This document shows, one piece after another, positions 1 through 8,352 of a stretch of 15,207 nucleotides of DNA. Under the pieces are notes generated by a model. It saw only the letters and a program-made list of their open reading frames with translations, did not search any database and was not told where the DNA came from. Position numbers and translations under genes: made by a program. The DNA is from Acanthamoeba lenticulata (taxonomy: Eukaryota; Discosea; Longamoebia; Acanthamoebidae), in assembly GCA_002179805.1 (NCBI GenBank), contig NAVB01003427.1:1-15207 (forward strand), given 5' to 3'. How positions within the stretch are numbered: position 1 is the stretch's first letter; each line of letters starts with the position of its first letter.

Positions 1-142
1 TTGACATTGTCCCTACTGGATGAGGGCTGGTAGTGATGGTCTGTGGGGCGAGTGTGAAGCAAACATTCAGCTTTTGATGGTACTGGCCCAGAATAAAACC
101 CATTCAAGATTAAAAACAACATTTTCAAGATATTCCATTTCT
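1..142. other. 3' flank of the CBS gene, no gene seen
   Basis: This stretch lies downstream of the stop codon of the minus-strand CBS gene and is less GC-rich than the coding exons. It should hold that gene's 3' UTR. I see no clear AATAAA on the minus strand. A plus-strand AATAAA at 92-97 could belong to a gene ending from the left, but nothing else supports that. Confidence 0.4.
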
Positions 143-1603
143 TTACTTGCGAGCCAGCCGGTGGAGCACGTCGGTGAAGGAGATGACGCCGAGGGGCTTG
201 TGCGCGCCCTCGGCCTCGACGACGTAGGCCCGATGGACGCCCTCGCGCTTCATCCGGCGCAGCATGTCCTCGAAGCCCATCTCGGGCGTGACCCACACCA
301 GCTGCGCCCGCGCGAGGCCCAGCAGCTGCAGCTCCCGGAAGTAGTCGGGCAGCGGCTTGGTGAGGCTCTTGAGGTGGGACTCGAACGCGACGCCCTTCAG
401 GTCCGACGCCGACAGGTTGCCCACGAGGTGGCCCTGATCGTCGATGACGGCGAGCGAGGAGAGGCCCTCCTGGTGCATGACGATGAACGCGTCGATGGCC
501 GCCGTGTGCGGCGACACGCCCTTGATCTCGGTGGTCATCTGGACGTCGCGTACCTTAAGGTGTCTGTCCACGCCAGCCGAGCAGGTCAGCACGAGCCCAG
601 GCCAGAAGACCGCTCTTGGTCTGGAATGCGGGGAATGCAGGCGGACCCGAGCTCGGGCGAGCGGTGGAGGTCGGGCAGGAGCATGGCCACGAGGTGCGAC
701 TGCGAGACAAGGCCGACGAACCGCCCAGCGTCGTCCTCCACGGCCAGCCGGTGCAGCCGCCGGCGGGCCATGAGGTCGACGGCGTCCTGGACCGTGGCCT
801 CGGCGTTGATGGCCGCGTACGGGTTGCGCTGCGACGTGCCTGTTAACACTCGTTGCGTGTGAGTGCCCCGAGAAGCTGATGTTTAGTTGTTGCATGACTT
901 CGATGGGCCGGGCGTCGCACAGACGACGTCGCGGACTTGGGCGAGTAGAAACTCCTGCGAGCGCTTGACCAGGGTGGCCATGTCGTCCAGCGTGAGGCCG
1001 TGCGAGTCGCCGCCCGCCGTCCCCTCGCGCTCCACCGGCCGTGTGCACACTGGAGGCATCACCTCACGAGGTCATGACACTACACACGGCGTGGCTCAGC
1101 TTGAAAAACGCAGGCACCTTTGACGAGGTAGGCGAGAAGGTCGAGCACGTCCACAAAGGCGAGGCCCTTGTCTATGTAGACGAGAGGCGCCCCCGAGATG
1201 CCGTTCTTGGCCAGGCGACCCATCACCCCTGTGTCCCCGAGTACCATGAGCATTACCGCTTGCCACGAGAACGTTAGGCTTCTGTAGCACCTTCAATCGT
1301 CTCGCTCTCATTGAGGGTAAGCATGCGCTCTACGGGCAGCATGACGTCCTTCAACGGCTTCTCCATCTTTTGTTTGTGGTGTTGTGGGTGTGCCGCGACA
1401 CAAGTATTTTCTGTCATTTTAGGGTGATCTTGTGGAAATGTAGCAGAAAGTTCACGGGTGGACAGACGTTTAATTTCTTGACCATTTTCACTGAGCTGTG
1501 GGATTTTCTTTTGCAGAGCCTGAAAGCCTGAGATTTGGTGATTGAAACTTTCTTGAGCCGCGATCGGCGTAACGTTCACCGCATCAAAGGGGTCACGGGC
1601 CAT
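143..1603 (-). CDS. Four-CBS-domain protein, SNF4/AMPK-gamma-like
   Basis: Five exons in minus order: 1603-1291, 1228-1118, 1049-925, 828-647 and 563-143, giving 383 aa. Residues 1-84 are a polar leader. CBS1 is about 85-141 (KDVMLP...NGISGAPLVYID...FVDVLD), CBS2 about 180-237 (RRRLHRLAVEDDAG), CBS3 about 247-302 (HQEGLSSLAVIDDQGHLVG) and CBS4 about 315-383 (GVHRAYVVEAEG...ISFTDVL). Four tandem CBS motifs make two Bateman modules, the layout of the adenylate-sensing gamma subunit of AMPK/Snf1 (typically about 330 aa). The ligand-contacting Asp of the S/T-x-x-D motif is present in CBS1, CBS3 and CBS4, but CBS2 has SQSH, with His in its place. An in-frame TAA at 1633-1631 fixes the start. The acceptor of exon 4 is the least certain junction. 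The four-CBS fold is clear; true AMPK-gamma identity, rather than another four-CBS family such as plant CBSX or fungal Sds23, is inferred. Confidence 0.82.
623..640 (-). repeat. Tandem GGAATGCGN dimer in intron 4 of the CBS gene
   Basis: The plus strand reads GGAATGCGG directly followed by GGAATGCAG. It lies inside the intron at 564-646, close to its donor; in transcript sense it reads GCATTCC twice at 9-base spacing. The same dimer recurs in two BEACH-gene introns. Confidence 0.8.
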
Positions 1604-1640
1604 TAACGTGAGTGGGAGGAGGAAAGCGTCTTAAACAAAG
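1604..1640. promoter_or_regulatory. Divergent promoter/5' leader, CBS gene and Mios
   Basis: Only 37 bases separate the two start codons, which read outward in opposite directions. The hexamer TTAAAC at 1631-1636 supplies an in-frame TAA upstream of both ATGs: 1632-1634 for Mios and 1633-1631 for the CBS gene. Neither protein can therefore extend further. Both transcription starts must lie here or inside the neighbouring gene, so the 5' leaders are either very short or overlap. I see no TATA box. The purine-rich plus strand (GAGTGGGAGGAGGAAAG) is the only obvious sequence character. Confidence 0.6.
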
Positions 1641-4600
1641 ATGAGCAGAAAGAAGCATGTTTTGTGGTCTCTGCATAATCCAGATCAATTTGTTATCGGC
1701 TCTTCCGATCTGCGCCTTTATGAAATCAGCGTGCGCCCACCGTCTTCCTCTTCCTCCACCTCCACAACCTCGTCTTCACCCAGCGATGGCACCATCTCCC
1801 TGGTCAACACCAGCAAACGCAAGAAATCTGTCATCAATCTCATCTCGGTACTTCTACTTGCTCCCTCATGCTTTAAATCGAAATGGCCACTCGAGTAGCG
1901 CGGTAGCGCTTAAATTGCAAACATCTTATAGCTACTACACGTCTTCCCTACTTGCAGGTGAACAGCGAGGTGCAGGCGTGCAAGTGCCTGGCCTGGAGCC
2001 CCGACCCCACGACGCCGCATCTGCTCGCGGCAGGCCTGCCCAGCGGGCGCGTGGTGCTGACCAGCTTCCGCGACAGCGTGAGCTTCTCGTCGGTCAACTC
2101 CATCACCAAGGAGTTCATCCCACGCAACTCGCGATCGTGCAACGCGCTCGCCTGGAACCCGGTCTACCACAACGAGCTCGCCGCCGGCCTGGGCAAGGTC
2201 CGCTGCGACTTCTCCACCCTCGTCTGGGACGTCAACCAGAGCAGTGGTCCGTCTCGCTTTCATGTTCCTCGTCGTTTACTCCTTCTCCTCGAGCGTACGG
2301 ACGTGGACTGACGTGGCAAGCCCAATCAGGCTCGGGCGCGGCCAGCAGCGCTCCGCGAACACAGTCGAGCCGCTCGCTCAACACTGGCTCCCAGTCCTTG
2401 TGCGCCTTCCTCCTTTTTTTAATCTGATATTGTTATTTATTGAAATTTAAAATCATCAATTAACAAAAATAAATTAAAAATATAATGAAACAGGCAACAG
2501 GCGCCGGTGGCGCAGGGCGCGGCGGACATCACGGGTGCCGAGGCCATCGTGCGGCCGATGCGGGAGGTCAACATGTCCGAGGCCACGGTCTCGCTGGCCT
2601 GGGTCCCCAACCAGCCCACGTGCCTCGCCACTGGCACTGGTACGTTGTTGCTGCCCTCTGCCCTCGTCCTTGTCCTCTCTGTTGTGTGTTGCTCACGTGC
2701 ATGTGCGGCTGCAGGCGCCAAGTGGCTCCGAATATACGACATGCGGGCGTCGGATCTGACGGCGCGCAAGTCAGTGCTGGCCCACTCCAAGGCCGTCCAC
2801 GGCGTCTCCTTTGACCCGTTCAACGACAAGCGCCTCTCCACCTTCTCTGAGGACGGTAATCTTTCTCTTTCCTTCTTCTTCTTCTTCGTCTTGCTCTTCG
2901 TCATCATCATCATCCTCATGTCATCCTCTTCTTCTTGAACAACAACAACAACAGGCGTGGTGAAGATCTGGGACACGCGCAAGCTGCGGGAGCCGATCTT
3001 CTCGCTGCACACGGGCAGCAAGAGCCTCATCCAGATCGAGTGGTGCTCGACCCGAAGCGGCATCCTGGCCTCCATCGGCAAGGAGGAGTCCGTCCTCAAG
3101 CTGTGGGACCTCAACGACTCGGTGCTCGACCTGCCCACGGCCGACGCCCTCAACGTCGCGCAGCCGGCCGAGCTCAACCTCAAGTTCACGCGGCCATGCC
3201 GAAGTACGCTCGTGCCTGTCTTGGAGATTTCAATGACCTGTCGCTGACTTTTCAAATACAGCATTTGAGGCGAGTGAGCCGATCAGCTGCATCTCGTGGC
3301 ATCCGACGAAGGAGTATCGCATCCTCACCGTCACCAACTCGTCCTTTGTCGAGGTGGTCTCCCTCCACGAGTCGATCCCGGTCTCGTGGGCGCCCTACGG
3401 CGACCTCTCCTTTGCCTACGGCCGCCAGATCATCCAGGGCTCCACCGCCGTCCACCCGGCCATCTCCTCGTCCTCTGCTGAACAGTACATCCCTTTTTTC
3501 TTTTTTCTTTTTTCTTTATATTCTTTATTTTTTTGGTTCGTTGACTCAATTTATTTGATTATTGTGTTTATAGCCAATTGACTAAAGGCTAATGCATGTG
3601 CATTCAAAACCACCATTTTTATTTTATTTTATTTTATGTTTTAAAAAAAAGGATGTTGGAGCAGCTGGACATCTCGTTCGTGATGAAGCAGAAGGCCCTC
3701 AACGGCTACTCGATGGACATCGAGAAGAACAAGAAGCTCAGCGACGCCTTTGGCACGCAGGAGCTCAAAGTCTGCTGGTCCTGGCTCGCTAGTACGTTGA
3801 AGTCCTCTCTTCTTCTTATTCTTCCTCACCATCATGCTCTTGCTGATCGTCATTATCATCCTCTTCTTCATCATCATCGTCATCATCGCTGCACATATGT
3901 ATGCAGACGCCAACAGCAAGCGGAAGGAGAAGCACAGCGACTTTGCCGGGATCGTGGCCATCCTCTCGGGCGCTGCCGCAAGCGACCTGCCGTCGCACGT
4001 GACGCAGCGCGAGAAGGCCGAGGGCGGCTTCACCACCTACCACAGCCCGCAGCGCCAGGCCGTCCTCCGCCTCTGCGGCTGGGACATGGAGTCGGCCTCC
4101 CTCGACGACATGGTATTTCTTTTTTCATTTTTCTATTTTCTATTTATTGAAAATGTGAAGAATAATTTGGAAAATGTGGGGAATGTGGGGCGGCAGCTGT
4201 CGGTGCTGGAGCAGCAGAGCCAGTTTGAGCGGGCGGCGGCGATCGCGGTGTTCCACCTGGACATCCGGCGCGCGGTGCTGGCGCTCAAGCGGGCCATCGC
4301 GGCCGACACGCGCACGGGCGAGTCCTTCCGGCTCGTGGCCATGGCCCTGGCCGGCTACGAGGGCGCCGTCTCGCACCAGCCGCTGGGCGTCGCCTCGCTG
4401 TGGAAGGAGACGTGCGCGGGCCTCAAGGAGCAGATCGGCTCGGCCTACCTGCGCGCCGCCTTTGCCTTCCTCTGCGCTGACTCGGTCTCGGCCTTTGCCG
4501 AGTCGCTCGACCACTACGACGAGATGAGCATCGCCGATCGCATCGCCTTTGGCTGCCGCTTCCTGCCCGACGCCGACGTACGCCGTTGCTCGATTGGCCA

Positions 4601-5732
4601 CTTTTATTCGTGGTTTGATTCTGATTGGTCGCACACCACCAAACGCAGTTGCAACGATACATCACCCAATCGGCGGCGAGCGCGGTCAAGAGTGGGTCGC
4701 TGGCGGGCCTCATGCTGACGGGCCTCAGCCCGCAGGGCGTCGACCTCCTCGAGAACTACCTCAACCGCACCGGCGACGTCCAGACCGTACGCGACGTCTT
4801 TTCTTATTATTATTATTTTTTGATTTCAATTTCTAAATTTCGATTTTTCGTTTCGAATGGGGGCACAGGCGTGTCTGGTGATGGCGCACGTGGTGCCGCG
4901 CGTGTTCCGGGACCCGCGCGTGGAGCACTGGATGGACTGCTACCGCAACCTCCTCGACATGTGGCAGCTCTGGCACGAGCGCGCCCTCCTCGACGTCGCC
5001 CGCATCGCCAGCGTCTCCGAGCCACGGCCGCCAGGCCAGGTCCCCCTCCCCCTCCTCCATCTTCTTCATCTTCATCATGATGAAGCTCACAAGATGGAGA
5101 TGGTGATGATGCGTGCAGGTGTTTGCGCGGTGCAACTTCTGCAACCAGTCGCTGGCGATGAACATGCTCGGGACCAAGGTCGGGCGCGGGCGCGGCATGG
5201 CGCCCCAGCCCAAGTCCTCCGGCTCTGAGCGCAAGCAAAAGGTCCGGTTTATTTTTATTTTTCTTATGTATAATTATTATCAGTTTATGTTTTTGAATGA
5301 TTATAAATTCCTTTATTCATAAATCTGCGTCAATTTATAAATTTTAGGTGTCGTCGTGCCCGTCGTGCGGGAAGCCGCTGCCGCTGTGCTCGATCTGCCT
5401 CCTGCCGCTGGGCTGCTCCACGCCCGTCTTCAGCGGCTCGCGCAACCCCAACGAGAAGCAGCGTACGCCCTCCCTCATCGTCCTGTCATCATGAAGGAGG
5501 AGAAGAGAAGGAGAAGAGCATTGCATGTGTCGCCGAAATGTGCCTCACCAACGTGGCGGGTGCAGTGTACTGGGCCGAGGGCGGGAGCAAGTTCGAGGAC
5601 TGGTACACGTGGTGCCAGACGTGCCGACACGGCGGCCACGCGGCGCACCTGATGGACTGGTTCGCACACCACGTCGAGTGCCCCGTCACCGACTGCACCT
5701 GCCGCTGCTACTCGCTCGACCCGCTCGAGTGA
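1641..5732 (+). CDS. MIOS: Mios, GATOR2 complex WD40/zinc-finger subunit (SEA4 orthologue)
   Basis: Mios is a scaffold subunit of GATOR2, which relays amino-acid status to TORC1 at the lysosome. Fifteen exons: 1641-1847, 1958-2246, 2321-2399, 2494-2639, 2715-2855, 2955-3203, 3262-3484, 3652-3791, 3907-4112, 4197-4577, 4649-4786, 4869-5039, 5119-5241, 5348-5462 and 5566-5732, giving 924 aa (animal Mios is about 875). The N-terminal propeller (to about residue 400) carries CNALAWNP, KWLRIYDMR and VKIWDTRKLREPIF. A helical solenoid follows (ERAAAIAVFHLDIRRAVLAL). The C-terminal zinc module has C795/C798, C835/C838, C845/C848, then WYTWCQTCRHGGHAAHLMDW and CPVTDCTCRC (C908, C913, C915, C917), as in animal Mios. 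A Ser/Thr-rich insert near residues 31-50 and the Ser-rich third exon are lineage-specific loops. The start is fixed by an upstream in-frame TAA. Confidence 0.95.
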
Positions 5733-5898
5733 CTTGGAATTAAAGCCTAAAAAATGAACGTTTTGTTTTTGTTTTCTTTTTCTTTTTGTTTTCTTTTTCT
5801 TTTTGAAAAATTCCCCGTTGGCGGATAACGCAAAACTGCCGAACCAATGGAATATTTTTCAGAAGGCTAAACCACGCCCCGCGTCGTGTGCGCACCAC
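5733..5898. other. Mios to hydrolase spacer with pyrimidine-rich tandem repeat
   Basis: The spacer must hold the Mios 3' end and the hydrolase promoter. ATTAAA at 5739-5744, just after the Mios stop, is a possible polyadenylation signal but lies very close to the stop. A T-rich tract at 5759-5804 contains a 17-base unit (GTTTTCTTTTTCTTTTT) twice in tandem, at 5771-5787 and 5788-5804. No gene is seen. Confidence 0.5.
5771..5804. repeat. Tandem 17-base T/C-rich repeat, two perfect copies
   Basis: Two identical, directly adjacent copies of GTTTTCTTTTTCTTTTT lie about 95 bases upstream of the hydrolase start codon. A pyrimidine-rich coding strand here could be a promoter element or plain low complexity. 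Confidence 0.75.
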
Positions 5899-7461
5899 AT
5901 GAAGTTGCGCGCTGCCGAAAGGAGAGTGACCGTCCGGACGCCGTCCTTTGGGGAGGTCGCGCTCCTCATTCGCTCCGTTTCAGCGGAGACACCACGACCA
6001 GCCGCGGCACCCACCACCCGCGTGTTTCTCGTACGTTTTCTTAACAAGAAACTTTTCTTTTATTTAGGCGCTTCTACAACCGGTGGGGCATGCCCTCGTA
6101 CCCCTCCTGCTGAGCTCACGCTGCCCCCCGCCTCCATCCCAAAATAAATAAATAAATAAAAAACAAAAAAGGTGCACGGGAATGGGTTCTGCAAGGAGCT
6201 CTGGCTTCCAACGCTCGACCACGCCGTGGCCAACCTCGGGTCCGGCGGCAACGAACTCCAAGTCGCGTGCGTCGAGTTTGTGGCGCTCGACCTGCCCAAC
6301 CACGGCGACTCGCAGTCCATCGCCTTCCCACTTGACTGGTCCTCCCCCGCCTTCTCCCATTACTACTTCTTCTTCGTCTTCAAGAACTCACCAGCGGGCG
6401 CGCGCAGGTGGAAGTTCGGGCGGACCATCGTGGAGGTGATCCGCGCGCAGGGCTACGACCGCGAGAGCGCGCAAACGACGCAGTTGATCGGGCTGGGCCA
6501 CTCGCTCGGCGCGGCGTCGCTGCTCATGGCGCACGTGCTCGCGCCGGGCACCTTTGACAAGCTGCTCGTCATCGAGCCCATGATCTTCCCGCCTCCTCTC
6601 TTCATGAGTACTCATCCCTCATCTTCATCGTCGTCTTCATCGTCATCATCGTCGTTGTTGTGTAGCACAAACTCATGGTCAAGCATATCATCGTCGTTGT
6701 TGTTGTTGTTCTCTTCGTCGTCGTCTTCAGGCGAGAGCTCTCCGTCGGGGCTGGTGGAGAAGACGCGACGCCGCTTCAACGGGTTTGCTTCGCGCGAGGC
6801 GGCCCGCGCCTGCCTGGAGTCCAAGCCGGTCTACCAGACGTGGGACCGGCGTGTGCTGGAGGCCTTCCTGCAGTTCGCCCTGCGCGAGGAGCCCGCGGAA
6901 GACGACGCATCATCTTCATCTTCATCTTCATCCTCGTCCTCTTCGGGGCGTCGAGTGCTCCGGCTCAAGTGCGATCCCCAGAGCGAGGCCGAGATCTTCC
7001 GCGTCGGTTCGCTCCACTTGTTATTTTTATATATATATATATATATTATTTTTGTTTGTTTTTGTTTTATGATTTTTTGTTTTTTATTTATACATCTGCT
7101 GGTGCAGGGAGTCACCACAACCTGCACGAGCACCTGGGCCAGGTGGCCGTCCCCATGCGCTTCCTCTACGGCGCGAAATCGCTGCAGTACCGGGACCTCG
7201 GCCCGCTTGTCCTTCCGCTCTGCAACCCCGTACGCGAATATATTTTTTTAAATTGTTGTTTGTTAATGTAATTTTTTATTTGTTTTTTATTTGTAGGCGG
7301 TGACGACGGTGAGGAAAGTCGAGGGCGCCACCCACTCGCTGCCGATGGAGCGGCCTGAGCTTGTTGCCGAGGAGTTGCTTCAAGTGATGGGCCTGGGAAG
7401 CAACTGCCTGGCCCCAGCCAACAAGGGCCAGCCGCCGTCCCCTGCCCAGGCCAAGCTCTGA
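5899..7461 (+). CDS. Alpha/beta-hydrolase fold protein
   Basis: Six exons: 5899-6030, 6172-6338, 6408-6607, 6731-7006, 7108-7229 and 7297-7461, giving 353 aa. Strand RVFLVHGNGF supplies the HG oxyanion region (H46, G47). DLPNHGDS follows, then the nucleophile elbow GLGHSLGA with Ser132, the EPMIF strand, the MRFLYG strand and the catalytic His312 in EGATHSLPMERP. The acid residue is not certain. Family members hydrolyse esters, epoxides or lipids; nothing here fixes the substrate. I see no signal peptide. A run of 12 Ser (near residues 228-241, bases 6907-6948) is coded by a TCN repeat without splice sites, so it appears to be a real insert. The ATG at 5899 is preferred because the conserved first strand (RRVTVRTPS) follows directly. 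An ATG at 5803 in the same frame would add 32 unremarkable residues. Confidence 0.85.
6612..6729. repeat. TCN/GTT trinucleotide repeats filling hydrolase intron 3
   Basis: The intron at 6608-6730 is almost entirely TCATCG/TCGTCT and GTTGTT triplets and stays open in the coding frame. The next exon has a similar TCN run that is kept as poly-serine. Confidence 0.75.
7027..7048. repeat. AT dinucleotide microsatellite in hydrolase intron 4
   Basis: An uninterrupted alternating TA run sits within the T-rich intron at 7007-7107. It is a simple sequence repeat and likely polymorphic between strains. Confidence 0.8.
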
Positions 7462-7473
7462 GGCTCGCCTCTT

Positions 7474-7899
7474 GTGCTTGAGCCCTCACATGATGAAAAA
7501 AGGCGGAGGAAAATCAAAACAATTAAAACGTGCTCAGGAGAAGTAGGGAAGTCCGGTCAGCTGCACAACATCCTGGTGACCAAGGACGGCCGAGCCAAGA
7601 TTACCGACTTTGGCGTCGCCAAGGTGTGGGACGAAGCTGCTGGCAAGCAACACACAGTTGTGGGTACAGCTGGCTACTGTGCGCCTGTGGTGCGCAGCAA
7701 GGACTACACCCCGTTGGTCGACGTCTATGGCTACGGCAAGCTCTTCAAGGAGCTCTTTGAGCGAGAGAGCTACCCGGGTTCCGACCACGACCGTGACTTG
7801 AAGGAGCTGGCAGACAAGTGCACAAACAAGAATCCACGCGAACGGCCCACCTTTACATGGATCTACAACCACCTTCTTCAACTGGAGTGCGACGGTTGA
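7474..7899 (+). pseudogene. C-terminal half of a protein kinase domain, probable relic
   Basis: The frame encodes the activation segment and C-lobe of a eukaryotic protein kinase: HNILVTKDGRAKITDFGVAK (catalytic-loop Asn and DFG), GTAGYCAP (degenerate APE region), VDVYGYGKLFKELF (subdomain IX) and CTNKNPRERPTF (the conserved Arg of subdomain XI). The glycine loop, VAIK lysine, alpha-C glutamate and HRD aspartate are all missing. Homology starts near 7555. Upstream lies A-rich sequence only 12 bases after the hydrolase stop. There is no methionine in the whole frame, so it cannot start by itself. The activation segment resembles TKL or receptor-like kinases. It is most likely a truncated duplicate; a distant upstream exon is possible but would have to cross the hydrolase gene. 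The C-lobe has no stop or frameshift, so the loss looks recent or the piece is still used. ATTAAA follows at 7921. Confidence 0.65.
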
Positions 7900-8039
7900 T
7901 GAGGAGGTTGTGCAACATCAATTAAACATCTAGTGTGTCTAAGGCTCTTGACCTGCACGCGGTCAACGGTCTTTACTTCACAGCCGCTGGTGTTGACATC
8001 GCCAATAGCCTTCGCCAAGTCCGCGGTCGCCGCACAGTT

Positions 8040-8251
8040 TCTCGGGCCCGTGCAGGCGTATACCGGAGAAGCGATTGAGGTTGAGCAGATGAAGACGCGG
8101 ACACCGGTGGTCGCACCGCCCCGAAGCTCAACTGCGCGTAGCTCTGGAGGCTGAGAATCTAGAGTGCAGGCAGCGCGAGGAGCTCCACACCAGCGTCGGT
8201 GATGGCGGTCATGCACTCCAGATCGAGGGTCGTGAGGCGGACGAGGTGGAG
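8040..8251 (-). pseudogene. Leucine-rich-repeat gene fragment with stop and frameshift
   Basis: Read on the minus strand from 8251, the frame gives RLTTLDLE, then TAITDAGVELLALPAL, then a TAG stop at 8161-8159, then ILSLQSYAQLS. This is the pattern of cysteine-containing LRRs (F-box/AMN1 type), where LxxLDL...ITDAGV...L repeats. Further along, a second frame gives RLHLLNLNRFSGIRL (about 8097-8053), consistent with a frameshift. No start or complete repeat array is present. I read it as a dead fragment of a larger LRR gene. Confidence 0.55.
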
Positions 8252-8276
8252 CTAGATAGAAGCGCGACGCCACAAA

Positions 8277-8343
8277 TACAAAACAAAAAACAAAAACACA
8301 AAAACACAAAAACACAAAAAACAAAAACACAAAAAACAACACT
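8277..8343. repeat. A/C-rich low-complexity repeat (CAAAAACA type)
   Basis: Irregular tandem units such as CAAAAACA run for about 65 bases and end about 10 bases before the dehydrogenase ATG. The tract therefore forms most of that gene's immediate upstream region or 5' UTR. An adenine-rich leader could act as a nucleosome-free promoter region; this is inference. Confidence 0.7.
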
Positions 8344-8352
8344 CTCAAGAAG

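Larger units (their letters stand above)
7900..8352. other. Degraded leucine-rich-repeat debris and ADH upstream region
   Basis: No intact gene is visible between the kinase relic and the alcohol dehydrogenase. The stretch holds minus-strand LRR fragments (8040-8251), a plus-strand frame at 7941-8010 that looks weakly LRR-like (LDLHAVNG...AAGVDIANSLRQ), and an A/C-rich repeat at 8277-8343. It reads as a graveyard of gene pieces. Confidence 0.5.

Noticed and set aside
20..862. Plus-strand 280-codon frame over the CBS gene
   Set aside because: It resembles no protein family and is the shadow of four clear CBS motifs on the other strand.
4140..4634. Minus-strand 164-codon frame opposite Mios
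   Set aside because: It mirrors a single long Mios exon with solenoid helices and shows no motif of its own.
5803..5898. Upstream ATG in frame with the hydrolase
   Set aside because: The added 32 residues look non-conserved and begin right at the T-rich repeat. The ATG at 5899 sits directly before the first conserved strand.
6068..6097. Possible tiny extra exon inside hydrolase intron 1
   Set aside because: Joining exon 1 directly to exon 2 restores the strand-loop RVFLVHGNG exactly; an insert would break the oxyanion loop.
7491..7525. ATGATG as a start for the kinase fragment by a short intron
   Set aside because: The only nearby GT...AG pair joins in the wrong phase to reach the HNILV frame.
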